Assembly: GCF_937900395.1 (NCBI RefSeq)
Contig: NZ_CALCDX010000253.1
Span: 1 to 13,421 of the forward strand
DNA: 13,421 nt
Direction: 5' to 3'
Origin: an uncultured Caulobacter sp.
GTDB taxonomy: Bacteria > Pseudomonadota > Alphaproteobacteria > Caulobacterales > Caulobacteraceae
Shown: positions 1 to 6,522 of the stretch, piece after piece
How positions within the stretch are numbered: the first letter of the stretch is position 1
Layout of the letters: each line of letters opens with the position of its first letter
Translations under genes and position numbers: made by a program
The notes under the pieces: generated by a model
Database searches by the model: none
What the model was told of the DNA's origin: nothing
What the model saw: the letters and a program-made list of their open reading frames with translations, nothing else

Positions 1-500
1 ACGGCGGCGTCGCCGCGCCGCTGTTCCTGATGCCCGACGCCCTGCTGCACTGGCGCAATCTGGGCCCCCGCTTCCGGCGCGGCCGCGTGCACGTGATCGT
101 CAATACGGTGCTGGATCCGGCCCCTCAGTCGACCCCGCCGGGGGTGGCCTCGATCATGAGCCGCAGCTTCGACACCATGCTGCGGTTCTCGTACCGCCAG
201 GCGCTGAGCCTGGCCGCCGGCTTCTGCACGCGCCACAACCTGCCGCTGTCGGTCGCCTCGATCCCCGGCAGCTTCGAAGGCTTCAACCTGCTGAAGTTCG
301 AGACCGGCCTGATGAAGCGGATCTATGACGCGGGCGTCGAGCAGGCGATGGCCGGAACCGCCTGGACCAGCGCGGTCGAGGAGCAGAGCCTGTGGCGCGG
401 CCTGTTCAAGAAGCCGCTGGCCGCCTCGCCGGCGGCGGGGACGGGCGTGATGATCCGCGAGGAGCCGGCGGTTGGCGCCGCGGCTCCGTCGGAGCCCTAG
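1..500 (+). CDS. Patatin-like phospholipase, C-terminal part (5' end outside window)
   Basis: The open frame enters from the left edge with no start and reads GGVAAPLF from base 3. The codon before it ends in AC, so it is probably Asp, giving the D-G-G motif that holds the second residue of the patatin Ser-Asp catalytic dyad. The lipase box (GxSxG) would lie outside the window. Patatin-like proteins are acyl hydrolases acting on membrane lipids. Downstream of the motif come a stretch typical of these proteins (VHVIVNTVLDP), a helical region and a low-complexity Ala/Pro tail of about 25 residues. The internal ATG at 30 follows the catalytic motif and should not be taken as the start. The stop (498-500) overlaps the stop of the convergent gene. 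The family call rests on the DGG motif and its position and is fairly secure; the substrate is unknown. Confidence 0.72.
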   Translation, partial: GGVAAPLFLMPDALLHWRNLGPRFRRGRVHVIVNTVLDPAPQSTPPGVASIMSRSFDTMLRFSYRQALSLAAGFCTRHNLPLSVASIPGSFEGFNLLKFETGLMKRIYDAGVEQAMAGTAWTSAVEEQSLWRGLFKKPLAASPAAGTGVMIREEPAVGAAAPSEP

Positions 501-1120
501 GGTGCGCTGGGCTTGGCCGCAGCATCCTCGGTGGGAGACCAATAGAAGCGGGCGTAGTGGAACAGTCCGTCCGAATCCAAGCGTACGAGCACTATCGGAG
601 CGCCTTGTTCGTGGATGATAGGCTCTGACCCGATCAGGTCGAACCGATAGTTCACCGTCGCGAGAAGACGCGCTGGCGACCATCCCCTTAGTGGCAGGGG
701 GTCGGCCACCGCGATCTGAGTTTGATCAGCCGCTCCGCATCGCCAGGCGCCGACGAAGCGGCCGCGCGCTTCCACGCCGCTGAGTAGCTGGCAATCCTTC
801 AGCATCGGCGCGGCGGCTGCTGTGGGCTGGCCTGCTGGAACCTGCCAAGCGCGCTCGGCCTCTTCCGGCGAGGCCGGCGGCGCGAAGGTGAGGCTTTCGA
901 TGTTGCGCAGGTCGCCCCGCACCGACCAGTGGAGCACGCGGCCGTCCGCCAGCCGCGCCGATTGCGTGCGCACCAGAGTCTGGATCTTCAATCCGCGCAG
1001 CGCGGGCGTTGCGACGATCACGCCGTCCAGGAAGTGGATCACGCCGCCACGCTCTACGACCAGATTCACTTCAGCGGGCGTGATGTGTTTCGGTGGATTG
1101 ATTTCAGCCAGCATGGTCAC
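497..1120 (-). CDS. Hypothetical protein, 207 aa, no family recognised
   Basis: This frame reads MTMLAEINPPKH and runs 207 codons to a TAG at 497-499. The first codon is GTG (1118-1120), with an ATG two codons later (1112-1114). Neither has a clear Shine-Dalgarno sequence, so the start is undecided by six bases. The product has no signal peptide or membrane segment and begins with alternating short hydrophobic strands (VNLVVERGGVIHFLDGVIV), suggesting a beta-rich N-terminal half. It has two cysteines (about residues 109 and 126) and a tail rich in Ala, Pro and Lys. Its codons look somewhat less GC-extreme than those of its neighbours, for example AAT, CCA, GAA and AAA near the start. I recognise no catalytic motif and assign no function. 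It converges on the phospholipase gene and probably has its own promoter in the gap at 1121-1220. Confidence 0.6.
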   Translation of the reverse strand: MTMLAEINPPKHITPAEVNLVVERGGVIHFLDGVIVATPALRGLKIQTLVRTQSARLADGRVLHWSVRGDLRNIESLTFAPPASPEEAERAWQVPAGQPTAAAAPMLKDCQLLSGVEARGRFVGAWRCGAADQTQIAVADPLPLRGWSPARLLATVNYRFDLIGSEPIIHEQGAPIVLVRLDSDGLFHYARFYWSPTEDAAAKPSAP

Positions 1121-1220
1121 CGCGCTTGATCAGGGCGGCATCCAGGCGGCGCCGAGCAGGCGCGCATGGTGCTCCCTACCGTGGCGGCGGTCCAGGCGCG
1201 TCGAGCTTCGGCCCGGCCCC

Positions 1221-1565
1221 CTACGCCTTCTTCAGATATCGCGCGCGCAGCTTGGCGACGTTCGGCGGGTCGGCGCGGAAGTCCGACGCCAGCCCCAGGC
1301 GCGCGTTGCACGAGGGGCAGCGGACATAGTCCTCGTCGGCCAGCTCGGCGGGCGGGTCGAAGCGCGTGCCGCAGGGCTTGCACTTCCAGTCGCCGACCGG
1401 CGCGGGGGGCGGAGCGGGCGCGGGCGGCGGGGCGGCCGACGGCGTGAACACGGTGGTGCGGGCCGACGGCTTGACCATGCGCTCAAGAGGCGGCGGTCCG
1501 CCGGGGGCGGCGACCGGGCTCTTGAGGCTCAGGGTCTTGCGGCGCGGGGGCTCGCTCTCGCTCAT
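1221..1565 (-). CDS. Small zinc-ribbon protein
   Basis: A 114-aa protein with ATG at 1563-1565. Three parts are visible. The N-terminus is basic and contains RRKTLSLK (residues 8-15). A linker at about residues 37-57 is almost only Ala and Pro. The C-terminal domain has two CxxC knuckles, C62/C65 (CKPC) and C83/C86 (CPSC), 17 residues apart, the layout of a zinc ribbon. A Lys/Arg-rich tail follows (KLRARYLKK). It has no signal peptide, so it is cytoplasmic. The basic N-terminus and ribbon suggest nucleic-acid or ribosome contact, but that is inference. No clear Shine-Dalgarno lies in front of the ATG. The gap to the neighbouring minus-strand gene is 94 bases, so the two could share a transcript. 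Confidence 0.72.
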   Translation of the reverse strand: MSESEPPRRKTLSLKSPVAAPGGPPPLERMVKPSARTTVFTPSAAPPPAPAPPPAPVGDWKCKPCGTRFDPPAELADEDYVRCPSCNARLGLASDFRADPPNVAKLRARYLKKA

Positions 1566-1659
1566 GGTCTCGCTGGGGCAGTGAACAGGTGGGGCGCTTG
1601 CTGCATGAAAGCGGCCGGAAACACAAGCCCAATAGGCGCTCTGGCCCCCGTTCTGGTCT

Positions 1660-2619
1660 CTACCAGTGGGGCTTCAGGCTGAACGACAGGGCGACCACGT
1701 CGTCCTTCTGCGTCGCTAGCCCCATGATGCCTTCCTTGGCCCTCATCTCACGGTGAATATAGCCCAGCGAAGCCTGCATCGGGCCCTTGCGCCAGGCCAC
1801 GCCCGCCTGGCTGTCGCCGATCAGGCGGCTGGTCGCATCCTGGGTGAGGCCCGCCCGGCTCCAGTCGCCGTTCTGGCCGCGCAGCATGTTGAAGCCGACG
1901 GCCCGGCCGCTGGCGGCGGCGTAGATGTACCAGCGCCCCCGATCGCCGAAGGCCGTGTCGCCCTCGCGCACGCCGAGCGCGTCGGTCACCCGGTCGCCCA
2001 TGTTCTTCTTCTTGCCCAGGCGCACCGTGGCGCCGGCCTCGGCCGAGCCGCCGGCGCCGCCGAAGCCGAGGCCGGCATGCGGGGTGACGTCCAGGGCGTA
2101 TTTGCGGCCCGCCAGCATCACCGCCGAGGGCCAGCCCCGGGTGACGGTCACGTCGACCTCGCGCAGCTCATAGGCGTCGGGGCGGGAGAGGGTCAGCGGC
2201 GCGTAGGCGGCGGTCGGCGCGGCGCCGGCCATCGAGACGCGCACGGAGTCGATCGGGCCGCCCGGCTGGGCTTGATGGCTGAAGGCGTTCGAGCGCCAGC
2301 TGACCGGGCCGACGCCCTCGTAATAGCGGTCGGTGTCCAGGAGACGGACGTCGCCGCCGGCGGCGGCCGGGGGCAGGGCGAAGCCGCCCTCCAGGGCCAG
2401 CTCGATCGCGTCGCTGTCGTAGGCGATGAAGCCGGCGGCGGGGTTCAGGGGGCGGAGGCTTTCCGGCTTGACCTGGAAGCTCGGCGTGGCGGGGGCGGCG
2501 TGCTTGTCGACGGGCGCCTTGCCAGCCTTCTGGGCCGCGCAGGCGCTTCCGGCATAAGCCAGTCCCACGGCCAGAACGGCCGTTAGACACAGGACGGTTC
2601 GCTCCCCAGCGGTCCGCAT
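1660..2619 (-). CDS. Exported outer-membrane-barrel-like protein, LpxR (DUF2219) family-like
   Basis: The chosen ATG at 2617-2619 (MRTAGERTVL) has GGGGA eight bases upstream; an in-frame TTG at 2634 is a poorer choice. The 319-aa product starts with a signal peptide (hydrophobic core about residues 8-24, likely cut after ACA at 26-28). The second half has alternating strands ending in Trp (SFSLKPHW), as expected of a BAM-assembled outer-membrane barrel. The stretch from about 229 to 296 (WYIYAAASGRAVGFN, then LIGDSQAGVAW and LGYIHREM) follows the C-terminal pattern I associate with LpxR, the outer-membrane lipid A 3-O-deacylase. The N-terminal LpxR signature (END, then DRHYTNG) is not intact: here I see only DTDRYYEGV at 95-103. 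Enzyme activity is therefore doubtful, and a plain structural barrel is an alternative. Confidence 0.6.
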   Translation of the reverse strand: MRTAGERTVLCLTAVLAVGLAYAGSACAAQKAGKAPVDKHAAPATPSFQVKPESLRPLNPAAGFIAYDSDAIELALEGGFALPPAAAGGDVRLLDTDRYYEGVGPVSWRSNAFSHQAQPGGPIDSVRVSMAGAAPTAAYAPLTLSRPDAYELREVDVTVTRGWPSAVMLAGRKYALDVTPHAGLGFGGAGGSAEAGATVRLGKKKNMGDRVTDALGVREGDTAFGDRGRWYIYAAASGRAVGFNMLRGQNGDWSRAGLTQDATSRLIGDSQAGVAWRKGPMQASLGYIHREMRAKEGIMGLATQKDDVVALSFSLKPHW

Positions 2620-2731
2620 CCTCGGATTCCCCAATCCTAACGGAGGTCCAGCCTACGCGCTTCCGGCGGTCTGTCCACCGTGACGAAAGCGCACGTGGTG
2701 AACCGCCAGGGGATGGTCCGGTTCCGTGCAG

Positions 2732-2775
2732 CCAAGAACGAAAACGGCGGCGCGATCCGCATCGCGCCGCCGTTT
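2732..2775 (-). terminator. Intrinsic terminator of nrdA
   Basis: A perfect 15-bp stem (2742-2756 with 2761-2775) encloses a four-base loop. On the minus strand it is followed by TTTTCGTTCTT. It starts 27 bases after the nrdA stop, the classic arrangement for Rho-independent termination. Confidence 0.9.
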
Positions 2776-2801
2776 GGGTCCTTGGATGAGGCCAATCAGC
2801 C

Positions 2802-4679
2802 TTATTGGCAGGCCAGGCACTCGTCGTAGTCGGTCTTCTCGGGGACGTCGAAGCCCTCGGCGGTCTTCTCGGCCTTGCCCTCGGCGCCAGCGTAGGCGGC
2901 GCGTTGCACCGACTTGGAGCGCAGGTAGTACAGCGACTTCACGCCGCGCTCCCAGGCGGTCCAGTGCAGCATGTGCAGGTCCCACTTGTCGACGTCGCCC
3001 GGCAGGAAGACGTTGACCGACTGGCTCTGGCAGATTTCCGGCGTGCGGTCGGCGGCCAGTTCGATCACCCAGCGCTGGTCCAGCTCGAAGGCGGTCTTGT
3101 AGACGTCCTTCTCGTCCTGGCTCAGGAAGTCCAGGTGCTGGACCGAACCCTCGTGCTCCAGGATCGAGCCCCACACCGCGTCGGTGTTCTGGCCCTTCTC
3201 CTCGAGCAGCTTCTCCAGATAGGGGTTCTTCACCGCGAACGAGCCCGACAGGGTCTTGTGGGTGTAGATGTTGGCCGGGATGGGCTCGATGCCCGCCGAC
3301 GTGCCGCCGCAGATGATCGAGATCGAGGCGGTCGGGGCGATGGCCAGCTTGTGCGAGAAGCGCTCCATCGAGCCGCGGTCGGCGGCGTCGGGGCAGGGGC
3401 CCTTCTCCTCGCCGATGGCGATGCTGGCCTTGTCGGCCTCGCGGCGCAGGTGCTTGAACATCCGCATGTTCCAGCTCTTGGCCAGGGCGCTCTCGAACGG
3501 GACGTTCTGGCTCTGCAGGAACGAGTGGAAGCCCATCAAACCGAGGCCCACCGAACGCTCGCGCATGGCGGCGTAGGCGGCGGTCGAGGCCGCGTCGGGC
3601 GCGCGGTCGATGAAGTCCTGCAGGACGTTGTCGAGGAAGCGCATGACGTCCTCGATGAACGTCGGGTGGTCGCGCCACTCCAGGAAGGTCTCGGCGTTGA
3701 CCGACGACAGGCAGCAGACGGCGGTGCGCTCGTTGCCCAGGTGGTCGGTGCCGGTGTGCAGCATGATCTCGCTGCACAGGTTCGACTGGCGCACCTTCAG
3801 GCCCAGCTCGCGCTGGAAGGCCGGCATGGCGTTGTTCACGCTGTCCGAGAAGATCAGGTAGGGCTCGCCGGTCTGCAGGCGCAGCTCCAGCACCTTCTGC
3901 CACAGGGCGCGGGCGTCGACTTCACGCAGGACCTCGTTGGTCTTGGGCGAGCGCAGGCCGAACTTCTTGCCGTCGCGCACCGCGTGCATGAATTCGTCGG
4001 TGATGTTGATGCCGTGGTGCAGGTTCAGGGACTTGCGGTTGAAGTCGCCCGACGGCTTGCGGATCTCGAGGAACTCCTCGATCTCCGGGTGGTGGATGTC
4101 GAGATAGACGGCGGCGGAGCCGCGACGCAGCGAACCTTGCGAGATCGCCAGGGTCAGCGAGTCCATCACGCGGATGAAGGGGATGATGCCCGAGGTCTGG
4201 CCTTGGCCCTTGACCTTCTCGCCGATGGAGCGGACGCCGCCCCAGTAGGTGCCGATGCCGCCGCCGTTGGCCGCCAGCCAGACGTTCTCGTTCCAGACGC
4301 CCAGGATGCCGTCGAGGCTGTCGTTCACGGCGTTCAGGAAGCAGCTGATCGGCAGGCCGCGATCGGCGCCGCCGTTCGACAGCACCGGGGTGGCCGGCAT
4401 GAACCACAGGCGGCTCATATAGTCATAGACGCGCTGGGCGTGGTCGGCGTCGTCGGCGAAGGCGGTCGCGACGCGCGCGAACATGTCCTGATACGACTCG
4501 CCCGGCAGCAGGTAGCGGTCTTCCAGCGTGGTCTTGCCGAAGTCCGTCAACAGAGCGTCGCGCGAGCGGTCGACCTGAACCTTGCGGACCAGGGCCAGCT
4601 GCGGGCGCTTGGCGGGCTTGATCGCCGCCAATTGCGCCTCTCTACGGATGGTCGTCTTCGCCGCTTCACTGCCGTTCAT
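2802..4679 (-). CDS. nrdA: Ribonucleoside-diphosphate reductase, large (alpha) subunit, class Ia
   Basis: NrdA reduces ribonucleoside diphosphates to deoxy forms in the cytoplasm, using the radical made by NrdB. The 625-aa product keeps the whole catalytic set: C113 (PISCFLN) and C322 (AVCCLSS) as the redox pair, the N300-C302-E304 triad in NLCSEI, the radical-path tyrosines Y584-Y585 (SLYYLRS), and a C-terminal CLAC (C621/C624) that passes electrons from thioredoxin or glutaredoxin. It is about 135 residues shorter than E. coli NrdA (761). The loss is largely at the front, where no ATP-cone (VxKRDG-type motif) is present. The ATG at 4677-4679 is preferred over a TTG two codons upstream and has GGA nine bases before it. 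Two NrdR-like boxes lie 57-103 bases upstream. nrdB is 3 kb away on the other strand, so the subunits are not co-transcribed. Confidence 0.97.
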   Translation of the reverse strand: MNGSEAAKTTIRREAQLAAIKPAKRPQLALVRKVQVDRSRDALLTDFGKTTLEDRYLLPGESYQDMFARVATAFADDADHAQRVYDYMSRLWFMPATPVLSNGGADRGLPISCFLNAVNDSLDGILGVWNENVWLAANGGGIGTYWGGVRSIGEKVKGQGQTSGIIPFIRVMDSLTLAISQGSLRRGSAAVYLDIHHPEIEEFLEIRKPSGDFNRKSLNLHHGINITDEFMHAVRDGKKFGLRSPKTNEVLREVDARALWQKVLELRLQTGEPYLIFSDSVNNAMPAFQRELGLKVRQSNLCSEIMLHTGTDHLGNERTAVCCLSSVNAETFLEWRDHPTFIEDVMRFLDNVLQDFIDRAPDAASTAAYAAMRERSVGLGLMGFHSFLQSQNVPFESALAKSWNMRMFKHLRREADKASIAIGEEKGPCPDAADRGSMERFSHKLAIAPTASISIICGGTSAGIEPIPANIYTHKTLSGSFAVKNPYLEKLLEEKGQNTDAVWGSILEHEGSVQHLDFLSQDEKDVYKTAFELDQRWVIELAADRTPEICQSQSVNVFLPGDVDKWDLHMLHWTAWERGVKSLYYLRSKSVQRAAYAGAEGKAEKTAEGFDVPEKTDYDECLACQ

Positions 4680-4735
4680 GACCAAATTCCATTGCTCAAT
4701 CAGCGTGTTCCGGAGAAGGGGTTAACCCTGCCCAG

Positions 4736-4751
4736 CCGCTATATCTTGTGG
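4736..4751. promoter_or_regulatory. NrdR box, nrdA-proximal
   Basis: CCGCTATATCTTGTGG matches an idealised NrdR site (ACACTATATCTTGTGT, from memory of the family consensus) at 13 of 16 positions. It lies 57 bases before the nrdA ATG, and its centre is exactly 31 bp from the second box. NrdR is the zinc-ribbon/ATP-cone repressor of ribonucleotide reductase genes; paired boxes three helical turns apart are its usual target. Confidence 0.8.
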
Positions 4752-4766
4752 CCGAGGAGCCCCCTC

Positions 4767-4782
4767 AGCCCAGATATGGGGC
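4767..4782. promoter_or_regulatory. NrdR box, nrdA-distal
   Basis: AGCCCAGATATGGGGC, read on the other strand, keeps the ATATCT core and matches about 10 of 16 idealised positions. It is weaker alone, but its 31-bp centre spacing to the proximal box supports it as the partner site. Confidence 0.72.
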
Positions 4783-4966
4783 CACAGTGGTGAATGACTC
4801 GTCAACGGTGTTGGGGCGAGTTTTTCGTTAACAAGCTGTGAACGGCTGGAACTTGTGAGGCAGGATCAAGGGGTTGCGGAGGCGAACTTTTTTCACCCGC
4901 GACGGACGGTCGCAAGGCGCCCTCGAAGCTCCGTCCCCGGACTCCCGCGTTCACTCACAGAGGCGC

Positions 4967-4982
4967 CCACAAGATATGGGGT
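4967..4982. promoter_or_regulatory. Single NrdR-like box between asd and nrdA
   Basis: CCACAAGATATGGGGT, read on the minus strand, gives 13 of 16 matches to the idealised NrdR site, as good as the best box of the pairs. No partner is visible 31 bp to either side. It lies 62 bases past the asd stop and 288 bases before nrdA, with its centre 200 bp from the distal nrdA box. It could be an auxiliary site acting by looping, or a relic. Confidence 0.5.
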
Positions 4983-4994
4983 CAGTAACGTTAA

Positions 4995-5034
4995 CCCGTG
5001 TCATCCCGGCCCGGGTCGACCGGGATGACACGGG
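4995..5034. repeat. Perfect inverted repeat / hairpin behind asd
   Basis: Arms 4995-5009 and 5020-5034 are perfect 15-bp reverse complements around a 10-base loop that is itself GC-palindromic (CCCGGG). It begins 10 bases after the asd stop, so the transcript would form a strong hairpin. There is no T-run on the minus strand, so it is not a classical terminator. It shares GTCATCCCG with the arms of the inverted pair at 6397-6512. Confidence 0.8.
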
Positions 5035-5043
5035 GGGGAGACG

Positions 5044-6087
5044 CTATCCCAGCATGACCTCGGCGATCTGCACCGCGTTCAGGGCCGCGCCCTTGCGCAG
5101 GTTGTCGCCGACGACGAACAGCGCGAGGCCGTTGGCGACCGTCGGGTCGGGACGCACGCGGCCGACGAAGACCGGGTCCTGGCCGGTGGCCGCCAGGGGA
5201 TTGGGCACGGCGTCCACGACCACGCCCGGCGCCTGGCCCAGAAGCTCAAGCGCCTCGGCCACGGAGACCGGACGCTCGAACTCGGCATTGATGGACAGCG
5301 AGTGGCCGGTGAAGACCGGCACGCGCACGCAGGTGCCCGAGACCGGCAGGCCGGGGATCTCCAGAATCTTGCGGCTCTCGTCGCGCAGCTTCAGCTCTTC
5401 CTCGGTGTAGCCGTCCTCGCCCAGCACGTAGTTCAGCGGCACGACGTTGTAGGCCAGCGGGACCGCCCACTTGCGGGGCTCGGGCAGGGGGACGGCGTCG
5501 GGCGAGCGGGCCAGGCCGTCCAGGTCCCCGGCCGCGCCGGCGCGCAGCTGCTCGGCCAGCACCTCGATGCCCTCCATGCCGCCGCCCGAGGCCGCCTGGT
5601 AGGTGCTGACGGTCAGGCGCTTCAGCCCCGCCTTGTCATGCAGGGGCTTCAGCACCGGCATGGCGGCCATGGTCGTGCAGTTGGGGTTGGCGACGACGCC
5701 CTTGGGGATGTTCTGGAGGGCGTGGGGATTCACCTCGGCCACCACCAGCGGGACGTCGGGGTCGCCGCGCCAGGCCGAGCTGTTGTCGATCACCACGGCG
5801 CCTGCGGCGGCGGCCTTGGGGGCCAGCTCGCGCGAGGTCGAGCCGCCGGCCGAGAAGAACACGATGTCCAGGCCCGCGAAGTCGGCGGTGGAGGCGTCCT
5901 CGACTACGATCTCCTGGCCCTTGAAGTCGACCTTGGTCCCGGCCGAGCGCGCCGAGGCGAACAGGCGCAAGGACGCCAGCGGGAAGTCCCGCTCGGCCAG
6001 CAGCTCGCGCATCATGCCGCCGACGAGGCCCGTGGCGCCGACGACGCCGACGTGGGGCGGATTGGAACGGGAAAATTTGAAGCTCAC
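5044..6087 (-). CDS. asd: Aspartate-semialdehyde dehydrogenase
   Basis: Asd reduces aspartyl phosphate to aspartate semialdehyde with NADPH, the branch step to lysine/diaminopimelate, threonine and methionine; it is cytoplasmic. The 347-aa protein has the NADP-binding loop GATGLVG (17-23), the catalytic cysteine C137 in NPNCTT, the glutamine and glycine stretch YQAASGGG (163-170), and the substrate Arg and catalytic His in RVPVFTGH (R255, H262). The length is normal for the family. The start is GTG at 6085-6087, with AGGAG about ten bases upstream. The gene stands alone: its stop is followed by a hairpin, and the next gene upstream on the strand (GST) is 812 bases away across repeats. A GC-rich hairpin (6149-6155 with 6162-6168) lies in the probable leader, but I see no lysine riboswitch or leader peptide. 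Confidence 0.96.
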   Translation of the reverse strand: MSFKFSRSNPPHVGVVGATGLVGGMMRELLAERDFPLASLRLFASARSAGTKVDFKGQEIVVEDASTADFAGLDIVFFSAGGSTSRELAPKAAAAGAVVIDNSSAWRGDPDVPLVVAEVNPHALQNIPKGVVANPNCTTMAAMPVLKPLHDKAGLKRLTVSTYQAASGGGMEGIEVLAEQLRAGAAGDLDGLARSPDAVPLPEPRKWAVPLAYNVVPLNYVLGEDGYTEEELKLRDESRKILEIPGLPVSGTCVRVPVFTGHSLSINAEFERPVSVAEALELLGQAPGVVVDAVPNPLAATGQDPVFVGRVRPDPTVANGLALFVVGDNLRKGAALNAVQIAEVMLG

Positions 6088-6396
6088 GGTCTTGCGTCTC
6101 CTGAAGGTGCGGAGCGCGGGGAGCTAGAGGTCTCTGGTGATGAGAGCCGCCCCGCGCATCGGCGGGGCTGACTTCGGATGCTCGCTAGTTCGCGCACGCA
6201 CCCGCAGACGCCCCGCCGCGGGGGGTCGTTTTCGGGGTGGTAATTTTGGTCGCGCGGACTTGCATCGGCGGCGTCAATAGCGAGGAAGCGTGGCCGCGTA
6301 AAGGGGTGGTTTGGGGAAGGGTGTTGCGGCGGGGGAGGCGTTGGGCGCGCGGAGGGGCATGAACGTGCGCTGGTAGCCTCGTCCGCCAGCTTTCCA
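6088..6396. other. asd upstream gap, no gene
   Basis: This 309-base stretch holds the asd Shine-Dalgarno, a 7-bp GC stem (6149-6155/6162-6168, loop 6156-6161) and GC-rich low-complexity sequence. Open frames here are not supported by codon use or motifs. No confident promoter element was found, although one for asd should lie here. Confidence 0.5.
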
Positions 6397-6512
6397 CCGT
6401 CATCCCGCGCTTCATGCGCGGGACCCATGGTTCAGCTTTCGCGTGAGAGACCGCCCTCGCGCCGCCCGTGCGGCGGACAAATGGGTCCCGCGCATGAAGC
6501 GCGGGATGACGG
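6397..6512. repeat. REPIN-like inverted pair, family A
   Basis: The arms 6397-6428 and 6481-6512 are perfect 32-bp reverse complements separated by 52 bases. Each arm is itself a hairpin: CCCGCGC, a five-base loop (TTCAT), then GCGCGGG, flanked by GTCAT and ACCCAT. Two hairpin units in inverted orientation is the architecture of a REPIN. The spacer contains a smaller hairpin (CGCCGC/GCGGCG). No coding sequence crosses it convincingly. Confidence 0.85.
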
Positions 6513-6522
6513 GCTTTTAGAT

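Larger units (their letters stand above)
4680..5043. other. nrdA upstream region / asd downstream region, no gene
   Basis: This 364-base gap carries three NrdR-like boxes (listed separately), the palindromic hairpin behind asd, three GTTAAC hexamers (4721-4726, 4827-4832, 4990-4995) and two GANTC sites (GACTC at 4796-4800 and 4940-4944). The hexamer at 4721 sits inside the 10-bp palindrome GGGTTAACCC (4719-4728), within the probable nrdA leader. No convincing small ORF or structured RNA was seen. The length and content suggest a control region rather than spacer. Confidence 0.6.

Noticed and set aside
4680..4685. TTG start of nrdA two codons upstream of the ATG
   Set aside because: The ATG at 4677-4679 is a stronger start with suitable Shine-Dalgarno spacing.
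4680..4790. Cobalamin riboswitch controlling the reductase
   Set aside because: No B12-box or matching structure was seen; the region is explained by paired NrdR boxes.
2805..4793. 662-codon open frame on the plus strand opposite nrdA
   Set aside because: It mirrors nrdA exactly, with Gln/His/Val/Gly-rich composition typical of antisense reading in GC-rich DNA. nrdA itself has every catalytic residue.
6088..6180. Lysine riboswitch or peptide attenuator in front of asd
   Set aside because: Only a short GC hairpin is present; there is no conserved riboswitch core and no Lys- or Thr-rich leader peptide.
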